A stretch of DNA of 64,000 bases from Xenophilus aerolatus (GCA_029968055.1 JASCNX010000002.1:736371-800370), one strand, 5' to 3'; positions 49,354 to 56,942 are shown, counted from the stretch's first letter. Numbers and translations: made by a program. The notes: generated by a model not told the origin, from the letters alone.

Positions 49354-49875
49354 ATGCGTGAGACCGGCACCCACCATTCGTCCTATGGCCGCCGTTGCTG
49401 GATGGGGTGCCTGGGTGCTGCGGTGCTGCTGCTGGCCGCATGCGCGGCGCCGCCGAAGCCGCCGGTCGTGACGCCGGTGGCGCTCTCGCTGGTCGGTGCG
49501 CCGGACGTCAACCCCGATGCGCGGGGCCGGGCATCGCCGGTCACCGTCCGCGTCTATGCGCTCAAGACCTCCGGCCCCTTCGACGGCGCCGACTTCTTCT
49601 CGCTGTTCGAGAAGGACCAGGCCACGCTCGGTGCGGAACTGGTGCAACGCGAGGAGATGCTGCTGCGCCCCGGCGAGAGCCGCAAGCTCGACATGACCTT
49701 GCCGGCCGATGCCAAGGCGCTGGCCTTCATGGCGGCCTACCGCGACCTGGACCGCGCGCGCTGGCGCGAGGTGCGCGCCGTGGAGCCGGGCAAGCCGATC
49801 GGGCTCAACGTCGTGTTCGGCGCACGCCAGATCCGCCTGGAGCCCGCCCCCCCGCCGCCCGCGCCCGCGAAGTGA
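49354..49875 (+). CDS. tssJ: T6SS outer-membrane lipoprotein TssJ
   Basis: This 173-residue lipoprotein has the signal WMGCLGAAVLLLAACAAPPK with lipobox LAAC (Cys at about residue 30). The mature beta-sandwich has VTPVALSLVGAPDVNPDARG, ASPVTVRVYALKTSGPFDGA, DFFSLFEKDQATLGAELVQR and AFMAAYRDLDRARWREVRAV, all TssJ signatures. It binds the periplasmic end of TssM. It stands alone, divergent from tssA and convergent with the TssM-like gene at 49897. The tail APPPPAPAK is proline-rich. Confidence 0.94.
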   Translation: MRETGTHHSSYGRRCWMGCLGAAVLLLAACAAPPKPPVVTPVALSLVGAPDVNPDARGRASPVTVRVYALKTSGPFDGADFFSLFEKDQATLGAELVQREEMLLRPGESRKLDMTLPADAKALAFMAAYRDLDRARWREVRAVEPGKPIGLNVVFGARQIRLEPAPPPPAPAK

Positions 49876-49896
49876 GCGCGCCGCGGCACGGCGCGC

Positions 49897-50952
49897 TCAG
49901 GGCTGCGGCCTCGCCAGGCCCTGGTCCTCGGGGATCCAGCGCACGAACAGGTCGCTGACGAAGGCGCTGTCCGGTCCCGAGGCCGTGAAGCACAGTGCAC
50001 GCCACGGCAGCGGGCCGGAGGCACCGGCCCCGTCGGCCATCTGCCCGGACAGCAGCGTCAGGCCGGGCGCCAGGGCCTGCATCGCTTCGACGAAGGCATG
50101 GACATCGGCGCGCGCCGACGCGCCGTGCATCTGCGGCAGCAGTCCCAGGCGCAAGGCCTGCAGGCGCAGCATCAGCGGTTGGGCGAGTAGGTCGAGGGCC
50201 GGCGAGCCCGCGCCCGTGGCCGGGGTGTCGGCGCGCGTGCCGAGCACGCGGGCCAGCGCTTCCGGCGGCAGGGCGGCGCGCACGGTCGCATAGCCCGGCA
50301 GGCGCTGCAGCCCGGTGACGATCACGTACACCGGCATGCGCACCCGCAGCCCCTGCACGGTGTCCTGCACGCGGCGGCACAGCACGTCGAAGATGGGCCG
50401 GGCCACCGACGGATCGGCCTGCAGCGCGGCGGTCGACACGCACAGGGCGACACCGTCGAGCGGCAGGCGCGGCCGGCGCACCGCCAGTTCGTGCAGCGCA
50501 CGCAGCCACAACGAATCCTGGGGCGCGGCGGGGGTGAGGGGCGGCGGGCACACCTCGATCGCCGCGAGCGGGTCCGTGAGCCACCAGCGCCAGAAGATGT
50601 CGCCGTCACCGTCGGCCGGCGAGGGCATGGGCCCGTCGGGGTGGGCCGCGGCGAGCAGCGCCGGCAGGTCGGCCGTCGGGTCGCCCACGAACAAAACCCA
50701 GGGGCGTCCGTAGGGCGAAGGCCGGTCGCCGGCGCTTGCGGCCAGCGCGCGGCGTGCCGCCTGCGCCGCGGTGCGCAGGGCCCGCAGCGTGGCAGGCGAG
50801 GGCGGCGGGTGGGTGCGCTCCCAGAGGCGGATGCGGGTGGCGAGGGCGCGCAGGCGTGCAGCGCGCGCCGCGCCCAGCAGCTTCCACCACAGCAGCCCCC
50901 AGGCGGCCGTGCACAGCGCCAGGGCCAGCCAGAAGGTCGGCAGCCATCGCAT
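49897..50952 (-). CDS. TssM-like protein with degenerate nucleotide-binding site
   Basis: This 351-residue protein has one N-terminal membrane helix (LPTFWLALALCTAAWGLLWW). The remainder is colinear with the N-terminal NTPase domain of TssM. Where TssM has the PWYVFIGAPGSGKTT Walker A, this protein has PWVLFVGDPTADLPALL, lacking the Gly-Lys-Thr. Also matching are LPLDGVALCVSTAAL (TssM PLNGVFLTVSVADLL), LRVRMPVYVIVTGLQRLPGY (TssM LPVYVLVTKSDLLYGF) and SDLFVRWIPEDQGLARP. It lacks the whole TssM periplasmic part. It pairs with a TssL-like gene 5 bp upstream. Function is unknown; an accessory or regulatory membrane complex partner is plausible. Confidence 0.75.
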   Translation of the reverse strand: MRWLPTFWLALALCTAAWGLLWWKLLGAARAARLRALATRIRLWERTHPPPSPATLRALRTAAQAARRALAASAGDRPSPYGRPWVLFVGDPTADLPALLAAAHPDGPMPSPADGDGDIFWRWWLTDPLAAIEVCPPPLTPAAPQDSLWLRALHELAVRRPRLPLDGVALCVSTAALQADPSVARPIFDVLCRRVQDTVQGLRVRMPVYVIVTGLQRLPGYATVRAALPPEALARVLGTRADTPATGAGSPALDLLAQPLMLRLQALRLGLLPQMHGASARADVHAFVEAMQALAPGLTLLSGQMADGAGASGPLPWRALCFTASGPDSAFVSDLFVRWIPEDQGLARPQP

Positions 50953-50957
50953 GGCGT

Positions 50958-52292
50958 TCAGCGCTCCACGGTCTCGAGGAAGACGTAGTCGGCCAGGGTC
51001 TTCTCGCCCGACCGGTCGGCGCCCAGGCGCTCGCGCAGGCGCAGCAGGTAGGCCGATGCGAGTTCGAAGGGCGGCGGCGCCGAATCGGCCGCGAGCTGGC
51101 CTCGCGGCACCGCCACGGCAGTCACCAGCACGGTGCCGAAGGGCGGGCTCACGAGCCAGCTCGCCGGCACATCGGCGCCGAAGCCGAGCGTCTGGCCCGG
51201 AGCCGTGGCGACCACCTGCGTGCCCTCGGAGCGGAAATGCAGCACGGCGCCGTCGGCGGTGTAGTAGTCCACCCAGAGCTGCGCCTCGTGCGCCGGCGCC
51301 TTCACCAGCACCCGCACCGGATCGCCTTCGCGCAGCTGGCCGTCGCGCGCCGTGGGCGTGTCCACCTGCAGGCCGGCACGGCCCTGGCGGTTGCGCACCA
51401 GGTAGGGCTTGAGCATGGTCACCACTTCGCAGTAGGGCCAGGGGCGAAGCTGCAGGTCCACGTCCGCGGTCGTGACGCCCGGCATCCGGCCGACGTCGCG
51501 CTGCACGCGGTCGATGTCCTCGCGCTGGGGGACGAAGCCGCGCACCCGCGCGTTGCCGTGGGCATCGACGGTGGCGGCCAGGTCGGCACACGCATAGGCC
51601 TGGAGCTGGCCCTCCAGGCGTTCGCCGATGCTCGACGGCGCATCGGCGCCCCGGCCCAGCAGGGCCGACAGCAGCAGGCCCAGCGGCACGAGCGCGAGCA
51701 GGGCGGCCGCCGTGCGCAGCATTGCGCGCTGCCGATGCTGCGGGTCGCGGGAGCGGAAGGGCTCGAAGGGCGGCGGTGCCTGCGCGACGAGCGGCGCGTC
51801 GCGCAGGGCGCGGGCGTCGATCGGTGCGAGCGGCAGCTGCGCGGCATGCAGGGCGATGAGCTTGGCGATTTCGCCATCGCCGCGCTCGCTCTCGAAGTAG
51901 TACTGGCCCTTGAAGCCCAGCGCCAGGGCGTACCAGTAGATCTCCCGCAGCTCGGCGTCCTCGCGCTTCAGGGCCGACAGGTGGTGGAAGAACTCCGTGC
52001 GCGCATTGGTCGAGTTGAAGAGCTGCATCTGCAGCGGTGCCGCGCTGTCGGCCCAGCGTGGATGGCGCGCCATCAGCTCGTCGAACCAGGCGACGAGGGC
52101 GAAGCCGGCGGACTCGACATGGCGAAGCGGCTTGTCCGCGGCCAGTGCGCTGGCGCGCGCGCGATCGAGCAGGCGGCGCGCCCGCTGCTGCGCCTCGCCG
52201 CCCGTGAGCGGCGCGGCGAGTGCGGTCGCGGGGGCGTCCAGCGCCAGGCCGAAGCTGAAGACGGGCGCGTAGAAGTCGAAGAGCCGCGGCAT
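50958..52292 (-). CDS. TssL/DotU-like protein with BON-like and DUF4384-like periplasmic domains
   Basis: This 444-residue protein starts at MPRLFDFYAPVFSFGLALDA. The DotU-type cytoplasmic domain (about 1-170) shows AGFALVAWFDELMARHPRWA, LQMQLFNSTNARTEFFHHLS and WYALALGFKGQYYFESE. It has one membrane helix at about 206-224 (LLALVPLGLLLSALLG). The periplasmic part is not OmpA, unlike tssL. It has a BON-like segment (DLAATVDAHGNARVRGFVPQ, VQRDVGRMPGVTTADVDLQL), then a DUF4384-like segment (EGDPVRVLVKAPAHEAQLWV, APGQTLGFGADVPASWLVSP). It is co-encoded with a degenerate TssM-like protein and divergent from a NarL-type regulator. Confidence 0.75.
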   Translation of the reverse strand: MPRLFDFYAPVFSFGLALDAPATALAAPLTGGEAQQRARRLLDRARASALAADKPLRHVESAGFALVAWFDELMARHPRWADSAAPLQMQLFNSTNARTEFFHHLSALKREDAELREIYWYALALGFKGQYYFESERGDGEIAKLIALHAAQLPLAPIDARALRDAPLVAQAPPPFEPFRSRDPQHRQRAMLRTAAALLALVPLGLLLSALLGRGADAPSSIGERLEGQLQAYACADLAATVDAHGNARVRGFVPQREDIDRVQRDVGRMPGVTTADVDLQLRPWPYCEVVTMLKPYLVRNRQGRAGLQVDTPTARDGQLREGDPVRVLVKAPAHEAQLWVDYYTADGAVLHFRSEGTQVVATAPGQTLGFGADVPASWLVSPPFGTVLVTAVAVPRGQLAADSAPPPFELASAYLLRLRERLGADRSGEKTLADYVFLETVER

Positions 52293-52532
52293 GACGACCC
52301 GGCCGCTAGGCAGCCGCGGAGGCCCTGCCGGGCGCGCCGCGCGTCCACCCAACCCGTCGGCACCCGACCATGTCCACCCCCAATCAAGTGGAGGTGATTC
52401 TTCAAGCCGGTGCGCAGGGGCGCCATACCGCGAGGGAGCTATGCCGTTCGTGCAGCGCCGGTGCCTTGCTGCCCGGCACGTTCGCCGTTATCGTCAACGC
52501 CAGTCAGCGCGCGTGCCCACGCCCATCCAGCC
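52293..52532. promoter_or_regulatory. Divergent intergenic region of TssL-like pair and response regulator
   Basis: This 240-bp gap contains CTAGGCAG at 52306-52313, matching the word at 4683-4690 and close to the words before tssK. A less GC-rich patch lies at 52378-52405 (CCCAATCAAGTGGAGGTGATTCTTCAAG). An open frame at 52370-52555 has no supporting features and overlaps the regulator start. No clear promoter elements were found. Confidence 0.3.
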
Positions 52533-53228
52533 ATGAAAATCCTGATCGCCGATGACCACCGGCTCGTCATCGAGGCAGTCAAGACCAAGCTCTCCGAACT
52601 GCAGAGCGACATCGACTTCGTTCTCGCGATGAGCGTGGACGAGCTGTTCGCGGGCGCTGCCGACGACGTCGACCTGGCACTGATCGACCTGAACATCCCC
52701 GGCGCCGAAGGCCATTCGCACATCGACGAGCTGCGCCGCCGCCATCCGGCCGTGCCGGTGATCGTGCTCTCGGGCTACGAAGACCCGGCCATCATGCGTG
52801 CGGTGCTCGAGCGCGGCGTGCTGGGCTTCATCCCCAAGGCCTATTCGCCCGACGTCATGCTGTCGGCCGTGCGGCTGGTGCTGGCCGGTGGCATCTACGT
52901 GCCGCCGATGCTGCTGTCGGCCCTGCCCCCGGGCGTGGTGGCGGGCGTCGCGGCCGGCGGGGCCGCGCCGGCCGTGGCCCAGGGCGCGCCGCTGCGCATC
53001 GGTGGCGCAGGCTCGCCCACGCTGGAGCACCTGCGCAAGGTGCTGACGGAGCGCCAGGTCGAGGTGCTGCAACTGCTCTCGCAGGGCAAGCCCAACAAGC
53101 TCATCGGCCGCAGCCTGGGCATCAGCGAAGGCACCGTGAAGATCCACCTGGCGGCCATCTTCCGGGCGCTCAACGTGCGCAACCGCACGGAAGCGGTGGT
53201 GGCCGCCCAGTCGCTCACCGAAGCCTGA
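52533..53228 (+). CDS. NarL/FixJ-type response regulator
   Basis: This 231-residue protein starts at MKILIADDHRLVIEAVKTKL with the receiver acidic pocket (ADDH). The phosphoacceptor Asp is in LALIDLNIPGAEGHSHI, the Ser/Thr in VIVLSGYE, and the Lys in GFIPKAYSPDVM. An Ala/Gly-rich linker (about 135-160) leads to a LuxR-type helix-turn-helix: LTERQVEVLQLLSQGKPNKL, IGRSLGISEGTVKIHLAAIF and RALNVRNRTEAVVAAQSL. Both hybrid kinases in the window lack an adjacent regulator, so this could receive a phosphorelay from them (inference). It is divergent from the TssL-like gene, with an intervening CTAGGCAG word. It may control T6SS or the accessory pair. Confidence 0.92.
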   Translation: MKILIADDHRLVIEAVKTKLSELQSDIDFVLAMSVDELFAGAADDVDLALIDLNIPGAEGHSHIDELRRRHPAVPVIVLSGYEDPAIMRAVLERGVLGFIPKAYSPDVMLSAVRLVLAGGIYVPPMLLSALPPGVVAGVAAGGAAPAVAQGAPLRIGGAGSPTLEHLRKVLTERQVEVLQLLSQGKPNKLIGRSLGISEGTVKIHLAAIFRALNVRNRTEAVVAAQSLTEA

Positions 53229-53259
53229 GAGGCGCCTGCCGCCGCGCGAGAATCGCGGC

Positions 53260-53943
53260 ATGACTTCCGCTGCTCCCATGCATCCGGGCCTCGATGCCTT
53301 CGATGCCGCCATCGTCGATCTCGATGGCACCATGGTCGACACGCTGGGCGACTTCGTCGCTGCGCTCAACGGCATGCTCGACGACCTGGGCCTGCCGCAG
53401 GTCACGCCCTCGGTGGTCGAGACGCGCGTGGGCAAGGGCTCCGAACACCTGATCCGCGCCGTGCTGCAGCATGTGCAGGCGCCCGCGGACGATGCGCTGT
53501 ACGACCGCGCGTGGACCCGCTACCAGCACCACTACCTCACCATCAACGGTCGCCACTCGCTGCTGTACGCCGGCGTGGCCGAAGGCCTGCAGGGCCTGTC
53601 GGCGCGCGGCCTGCGGCTGGCCTGCCTGACCAACAAGCCGCGCGACTTCGCGCGGCCGCTGCTGGAGGCCAAGGGCCTGGCGGGCTACTTCGACCATGTG
53701 TTCGGCGGCGACGATTTCGAGCGCAGGAAGCCCGACCCGCTGCCGCTGCTCAAGACCTGCGAGGCCCTGGGCACCGTGCCCGCGCGCACGCTGATGATCG
53801 GCGACTCGAGCAACGACGCGCGAGCGGCGCGCGCCGCGGGCTGCCCGGTGGTGCTGGTCACCTACGGCTACAACCACGGCGAACCGGTGCGCGGCGTGGA
53901 CGCCGATGGCTTCATCGACGCCATCAGCGAGCTGCTGTCCTGA
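53260..53943 (+). CDS. gph: Phosphoglycolate phosphatase (HAD superfamily)
   Basis: This 227-residue cytoplasmic protein has HAD motif I VDLDGTMVDTLGD, motif II LACLTNKPRD, and motifs III/IV KPDPLPLLKTCEAL with IGDSSNDARAARAAG. It converts 2-phosphoglycolate (from DNA 3'-end repair or photorespiration-like reactions) to glycolate. In Burkholderiales gph commonly precedes trpE, as here, although a minus-strand gene intervenes. Confidence 0.88.
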   Translation: MTSAAPMHPGLDAFDAAIVDLDGTMVDTLGDFVAALNGMLDDLGLPQVTPSVVETRVGKGSEHLIRAVLQHVQAPADDALYDRAWTRYQHHYLTINGRHSLLYAGVAEGLQGLSARGLRLACLTNKPRDFARPLLEAKGLAGYFDHVFGGDDFERRKPDPLPLLKTCEALGTVPARTLMIGDSSNDARAARAAGCPVVLVTYGYNHGEPVRGVDADGFIDAISELLS

Positions 53944-53961
53944 GGGTGCCGGTGGCCCCCG

Positions 53962-54552
53962 CTAGCTCTTGCCGAGCAGCGCGTCCTTGAGCTTCCAGTC
54001 GGCCGGCGCCGGTCCCAGCCAAATGCGCAGCAGTGCGTTGAAGAAGGCCGGCTCCCTGATCGGATCGCCCTGCGGCACGCCCTTGACCACCACCTGGCTG
54101 CCCGCACCGGGCACCCAGTCGACATGGAAGGTGTCGCCGGCCTTGAGCTGCTTCTGGTCCGCGAACATCTGGCCCATGCGCACCAGGCCGGGGATCAGCT
54201 GGGCCATCTCGGCGCGCGGCGAGTTCTCCTCCACGCCCTTGGTGAAGAGCTTGCCGAGTTCGTTGGCATCGATGTCGCGCAGCATGGTGATCGCGATGCG
54301 CTTGGGGCCGGGCTGGGCCAGCACGTCTTCGACGGTCGATGCCTTCTTGCCCAGGTACAGGCCCGCGGCGTAGACCTTGAAGACGGCCTTGTAGCGCACG
54401 CCCGCACCGTTGAGGTCGAGCTTCTGTCCGCGCAGCTCGAGGCTGTCGTCGTACTTGACGCCCGCGACATCGACGCTCGCCGCGGCGGCGCCCAGGCTGC
54501 ACAGCAGGAAGAGGCCACCCACGGCAGCGCGCAGGGACAGGAGGGATGCCAT
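53962..54552 (-). CDS. Exported chalcone-isomerase-like protein
   Basis: This 196-residue protein was started at MASLLSLRAAVGGLFLLCSL (signal peptide, AAAAS cleavage region); a frame extension to 54681 was rejected. The mature part, VDVAGVKYDDSLELRGQKLD, LNGAGVRYKAVFKVYAAGLY, LGKK, PKRIAITMLRDIDANELGKL and TFHVDWVPGAGSQVVVKGV, is typical of the bacterial chalcone-isomerase-like periplasmic family. Catalysis of flavonoid isomerisation is not expected. The function is unknown, possibly binding of a small hydrophobic ligand. It is convergent with gph, with an 18-bp gap. Confidence 0.8.
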   Translation of the reverse strand: MASLLSLRAAVGGLFLLCSLGAAAASVDVAGVKYDDSLELRGQKLDLNGAGVRYKAVFKVYAAGLYLGKKASTVEDVLAQPGPKRIAITMLRDIDANELGKLFTKGVEENSPRAEMAQLIPGLVRMGQMFADQKQLKAGDTFHVDWVPGAGSQVVVKGVPQGDPIREPAFFNALLRIWLGPAPADWKLKDALLGKS

Positions 54553-54701
54553 GAAAAAGCTCCGGTTGACGGTGCGCCCGCTGCGCCCGGCGAGTCGTCG
54601 TGGCGCGGATTGTGCCGAGCCGCGGGCGCCGCATCGCCGGGGCAAATCCCGAGCGGCGCGCTGGGCGAACGGCCGCCGCACTGGGCTACACTCGCCGCTC
54701 C

Positions 54702-54785
54702 ATGTTTGTTCATCACGTCATCCAGACAGGTCGCGGGAGCCGGGGAGCCTGGCCCTGGCGTACGCCAGCGACATTGCCTGCCTGA
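54702..54785 (+). CDS. Candidate trp leader peptide (trpL)
   Basis: This 27-residue frame reads MFVHHVIQTG and continues to GAWPWRTP, carrying two Trp codons (TGG 54750-54752 and TGG 54756-54758) separated by one Pro codon. Trp is rare, and a paired WxW in a short frame just before trpE is the hallmark of attenuation leaders. The start lies only about 10 bp after the -10-like hexamer, so it would be nearly leaderless. The second Trp codon is inside a stem (54755-54768). The stop falls 1 nt before the next stem. This is a candidate only; chance cannot be excluded. Confidence 0.45.
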   Translation: MFVHHVIQTGRGSRGAWPWRTPATLPA

Positions 54786-54833
54786 AGCACGGCCCCGGCC
54801 GTGCGCTGACTGATGGCACGGCGCCCGCCGTGC
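54755..54833 (+). promoter_or_regulatory. Alternative stem-loops of a possible trp attenuator
   Basis: The stems are CTGGCG/CGCCAG (54755-54760, 54763-54768), GCACGGCC/GGCCGTGC (54787-54794, 54797-54804) and GCACGGCG/CGCCGTGC (54816-54823, 54826-54833). The second and third share the 7-nt core GCACGGC/GCCGTGC, so the 3' half of the second can also pair with the 5' half of the third. That gives mutually exclusive 1:2, 2:3 and 3:4 pairings. A U-tract is absent after the last stem, so Rho or translation coupling would have to provide the output. Confidence 0.45.
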
Positions 54834-54918
54834 ACCCGAGGTTCGCCGCCGCTGCGGACCGCCCCGTGAATGAACGCCTGCGCCCGACCCTCCAGCGGCG
54901 CCGGCCCATGGAGAACCC

Positions 54919-56421
54919 GTGATCACCGAACTCGAATTCAAGAGCCTCAGCGCCCAGGGCTACAACCGCATCCCGCTGATGCTCGAGGCCTTCGCCGACC
55001 TCGAGACACCGCTGTCCCTGTACCTCAAGCTGGCCCATACCCAGGGGGGCGGGCGGCATTCCTTCCTGCTCGAGTCGGTCGTCGGCGGCGAACGCTTCGG
55101 CCGTTATTCCTTCATCGGCCTGCCGGCGCGCACGCTGCTGCGCGCCCGCGGCTTCGGTGCCGACGCACGCACCGAGGTCGTGACCGACGGCCAGGTCGTG
55201 GAGACGGCCGAGGGCAACCCGCTGGACTTCATCGAGGCCTACCAGCGGCGCTTCAAGGTCGCCCTGTCGCCCGGGCTGCCGCGCTTCTGCGGCGGGTTGG
55301 CCGGCTACTTCGGCTACGACGCGGTGCGCTACATCGAGAAGAAGCTGGAGGCCAGCTGCCCGCCCGACACGCTGGGCTGCCCCGACATCCTGCTGCTGCA
55401 GTGCGAGGAGCTGGCGGTCATCGACAACCTCTCGGGCAAGCTGTACCTCATCGTGTACGCCGACCCGAAGCAGCCCGAGGCCTACCCCAACGCGAAGCGC
55501 CGCCTGCGCGAGTTGAAGGACAAGCTCAGGTACTCGGTCAGCGCGCCGGTCGTGAAGCCCACGCAGGCCCACCCGCCGGAGCGCCCCTTCGCCAAGGCCG
55601 ACTACCTGGCAGCGGTGGAGCGTGCCAAGGAGCTGATCGCCGCCGGCGACTTCATGCAGGTGCAGGTGGGCCAGCGCATCAGCAAGCGCTACACCGAGTC
55701 GCCGCTGTCGCTGTACCGCGCCTTGCGCTCGCTCAACCCGAGCCCTTACATGTACTACTACGACATGGGCGACCACCATGTCGTCGGCGCGTCGCCGGAG
55801 ATCCTGGTGCGCCAGGAGCACACCCCCGAGGGGGAACAGAAGATCACGATCAGGCCGCTGGCCGGCACGCGGCCACGCGGCGCCTCCATCGAGCTGGACA
55901 AGGCGGCCGAGGTCGAGCTGGTGAACGACCCCAAGGAGCGCGCCGAGCACGTGATGCTGATCGACCTGGCGCGCAACGACATCGGCCGCATCGCGAAGAT
56001 CGGCACGGTGAAGGTGACGGAGGCCTTTGCCGTGGAGCGCTACAGCCACGTGATGCACATCGTGAGCAACGTCGAGGGCATCCTGAAGGACGGCATGACC
56101 GCCATCGACGTGCTCAAGGCCACCTTCCCGGCCGGCACGCTGACCGGCGCGCCGAAGGTGCACGCGATGGAGCTGATCGACCAGCTCGAGCCCACCAAGC
56201 GCGGCCTGTACGGCGGCGCCTGCGGCTACATCAGCTACGCCGGCGACATGGACGTCGCCATCGCCATCCGCACCGGCATCGTCAAGGACCAGATGTTGCA
56301 CGTGCAGGCCGCGGCGGGCGTGGTGGCCGATTCGGTGCCCGAGATGGAATGGAAGGAAACCGAAGCCAAGGCACGGGCCCTGCTGCGGGCGGCCGAGTTG
56401 GTGGAGGAGGGGCTGGAATGA
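54919..56421 (+). CDS. trpE: Anthranilate synthase component I
   Basis: This 500-residue protein starts at GTG 54919 with GGAG 5 nt upstream. N-terminal residues LKLAHTQGGGRHSFLLESVV and GRYSFIGLPA form the tryptophan-feedback region. The chorismate-binding domain includes ADYLAAVERAKELIAAGDFM, PLAGTRPRGASIELDKAAEV, LIDLARNDIGRI, HVMHIVSNVEG and FPAGTLTGAPKVHAMELID. It converts chorismate plus glutamine-derived ammonia to anthranilate with TrpG. The stop overlaps the start of an inserted GxxExxY gene as ATGA, so trpG is separated from trpE by 537 bp. Confidence 0.97.
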   Translation: MITELEFKSLSAQGYNRIPLMLEAFADLETPLSLYLKLAHTQGGGRHSFLLESVVGGERFGRYSFIGLPARTLLRARGFGADARTEVVTDGQVVETAEGNPLDFIEAYQRRFKVALSPGLPRFCGGLAGYFGYDAVRYIEKKLEASCPPDTLGCPDILLLQCEELAVIDNLSGKLYLIVYADPKQPEAYPNAKRRLRELKDKLRYSVSAPVVKPTQAHPPERPFAKADYLAAVERAKELIAAGDFMQVQVGQRISKRYTESPLSLYRALRSLNPSPYMYYYDMGDHHVVGASPEILVRQEHTPEGEQKITIRPLAGTRPRGASIELDKAAEVELVNDPKERAEHVMLIDLARNDIGRIAKIGTVKVTEAFAVERYSHVMHIVSNVEGILKDGMTAIDVLKATFPAGTLTGAPKVHAMELIDQLEPTKRGLYGGACGYISYAGDMDVAIAIRTGIVKDQMLHVQAAAGVVADSVPEMEWKETEAKARALLRAAELVEEGLE

Positions 56422-56876
56422 GCGGCTTGGAATACGGGCGCGGACTTCCGGACGCAGAGGACGCAAAGGTTTCGCAGAGGACGCAAAAGGAACAGCCAAG
56501 AATTGAAAATGACTGCTCGCACGCGATCATCGGTGCGGCTGTCGAGGTTCAGCGCGTGTTGGGGGTCGGGTTGCTGGAAAGCGCGTACGCGGCGGCGATG
56601 CAGATCGAACTGGCCGAGCGTGGCCTGGCGTTCCAGCGCGAAGTGCCCGTGCGCGCGAGTTATAAGGGCATCGCATTGGGCGAGGCATACCGCGCCGACT
56701 TCGTCGTCGAGCACTCGGTGATTCTTGAACTCAAGGCGGTCGAGGCATTTCACGACCTGCATCGTGCGCAGTTGCTGTCGTACCTGCGCCTGGCCGGCCT
56801 CAAGCTCGGCCTGCTGATCAATTTCCATGCCTTCCCAGTTGTCAAAGGCATCCACCGGATCGTCAACAAGCTATGA
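56418..56876 (+). CDS. GxxExxY protein inside inverted-repeat cassette
   Basis: This 152-residue protein starts at the ATG overlapping the trpE stop. The name-giving motif is [20 protein letters not shown] (GLLESAY), with [17 protein letters not shown] before it. [20 protein letters not shown] and [37 protein letters not shown] follow, a PD-(D/E)XK-like core (D-, E-x-K). Residues about 8-25 ([18 protein letters not shown]) are simply the translation of the left repeat arm. It may be a nuclease-like cassette protein. Its biological role is unknown, and it likely moved in with the flanking repeats. Confidence 0.82.
   Translation: MSGLEYGRGLPDAEDAKVSQRTQKEQPRIENDCSHAIIGAAVEVQRVLGVGLLESAYAAAMQIELAERGLAFQREVPVRASYKGIALGEAYRADFVVEHSVILELKAVEAFHDLHRAQLLSYLRLAGLKLGLLINFHAFPVVKGIHRIVNKL
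56440..56492 (+). repeat. Left 53-nt inverted repeat arm
   Basis: It begins GCGGACTTCCGGACGCAGAG and ends ACGCAAAAGGAA, with two internal GCAGAGGACGCAAA words. It is complementary to 56890-56942 except for one A/G position in the middle. Confidence 0.85.
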
Positions 56877-56889
56877 ATTCATTTCTGAA

Positions 56890-56942
56890 TTCCTTTTGCG
56901 TCCTCTGCGGAACCTTTGCGTCCTCTGCGTCCGGAAGTCCGC
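56890..56942 (-). repeat. Right 53-nt inverted repeat arm
   Basis: It begins TTCCTTTTGCGTCCTCTGCG and ends CGTCCGGAAGTCCGC, pairing with 56440-56492 at 52 of 53 positions. It lies 16 bp upstream of the trpG ATG, close to its ribosome site (AGGAG at 56947-56951). Confidence 0.85.

Larger units (their letters stand above)
54553..54918 (+). promoter_or_regulatory. 366-bp trpE upstream region with leader peptide and alternative hairpins
   Basis: The region between the chalcone-isomerase-like gene and trpE contains a TACACT -10-like hexamer (54687-54692) and a 27-codon open frame with two Trp codons (54702-54785). It also contains three perfect stems at 54755-54768, 54787-54804 and 54816-54833. 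The trpE start is GTG at 54919 with GGAG at 54910-54913. No typical U-tract follows the last stem. I read this as a candidate trp attenuator or leader-controlled region. Confidence 0.5.
56440..56942. mobile_element. Inverted-repeat-bounded GxxExxY cassette between trpE and trpG
   Basis: The 503-bp unit is bounded by 53-nt inverted repeats matching at 52 of 53 positions (arms 56440-56492 and 56890-56942). Each arm contains two tandem GCAGAGGACGCAAA-type words. The only gene inside is the GxxExxY frame. No target-site duplication is obvious and no transposase is encoded, so movement would need trans-acting enzymes. It splits trpE from trpG. Confidence 0.7.

Noticed and set aside
49897..50952. 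Annotation as a second functional tssM
   Set aside because: It is only about 350 residues, the Walker A lysine/threonine are absent, and the periplasmic part is missing. It was kept as a degenerate TssM-like protein.
52370..52555. 61-codon open frame before the NarL-type regulator
   Set aside because: It overlaps the regulator start in another frame and has no ribosome site or conserved sequence.
54816..54833. Standard U-tract intrinsic terminator of a trp attenuator
   Set aside because: The sequence after the stem is ACCCGAGGTTCGCC, with no U-tract. Classical attenuation termination is therefore not supported, although alternative pairing remains.
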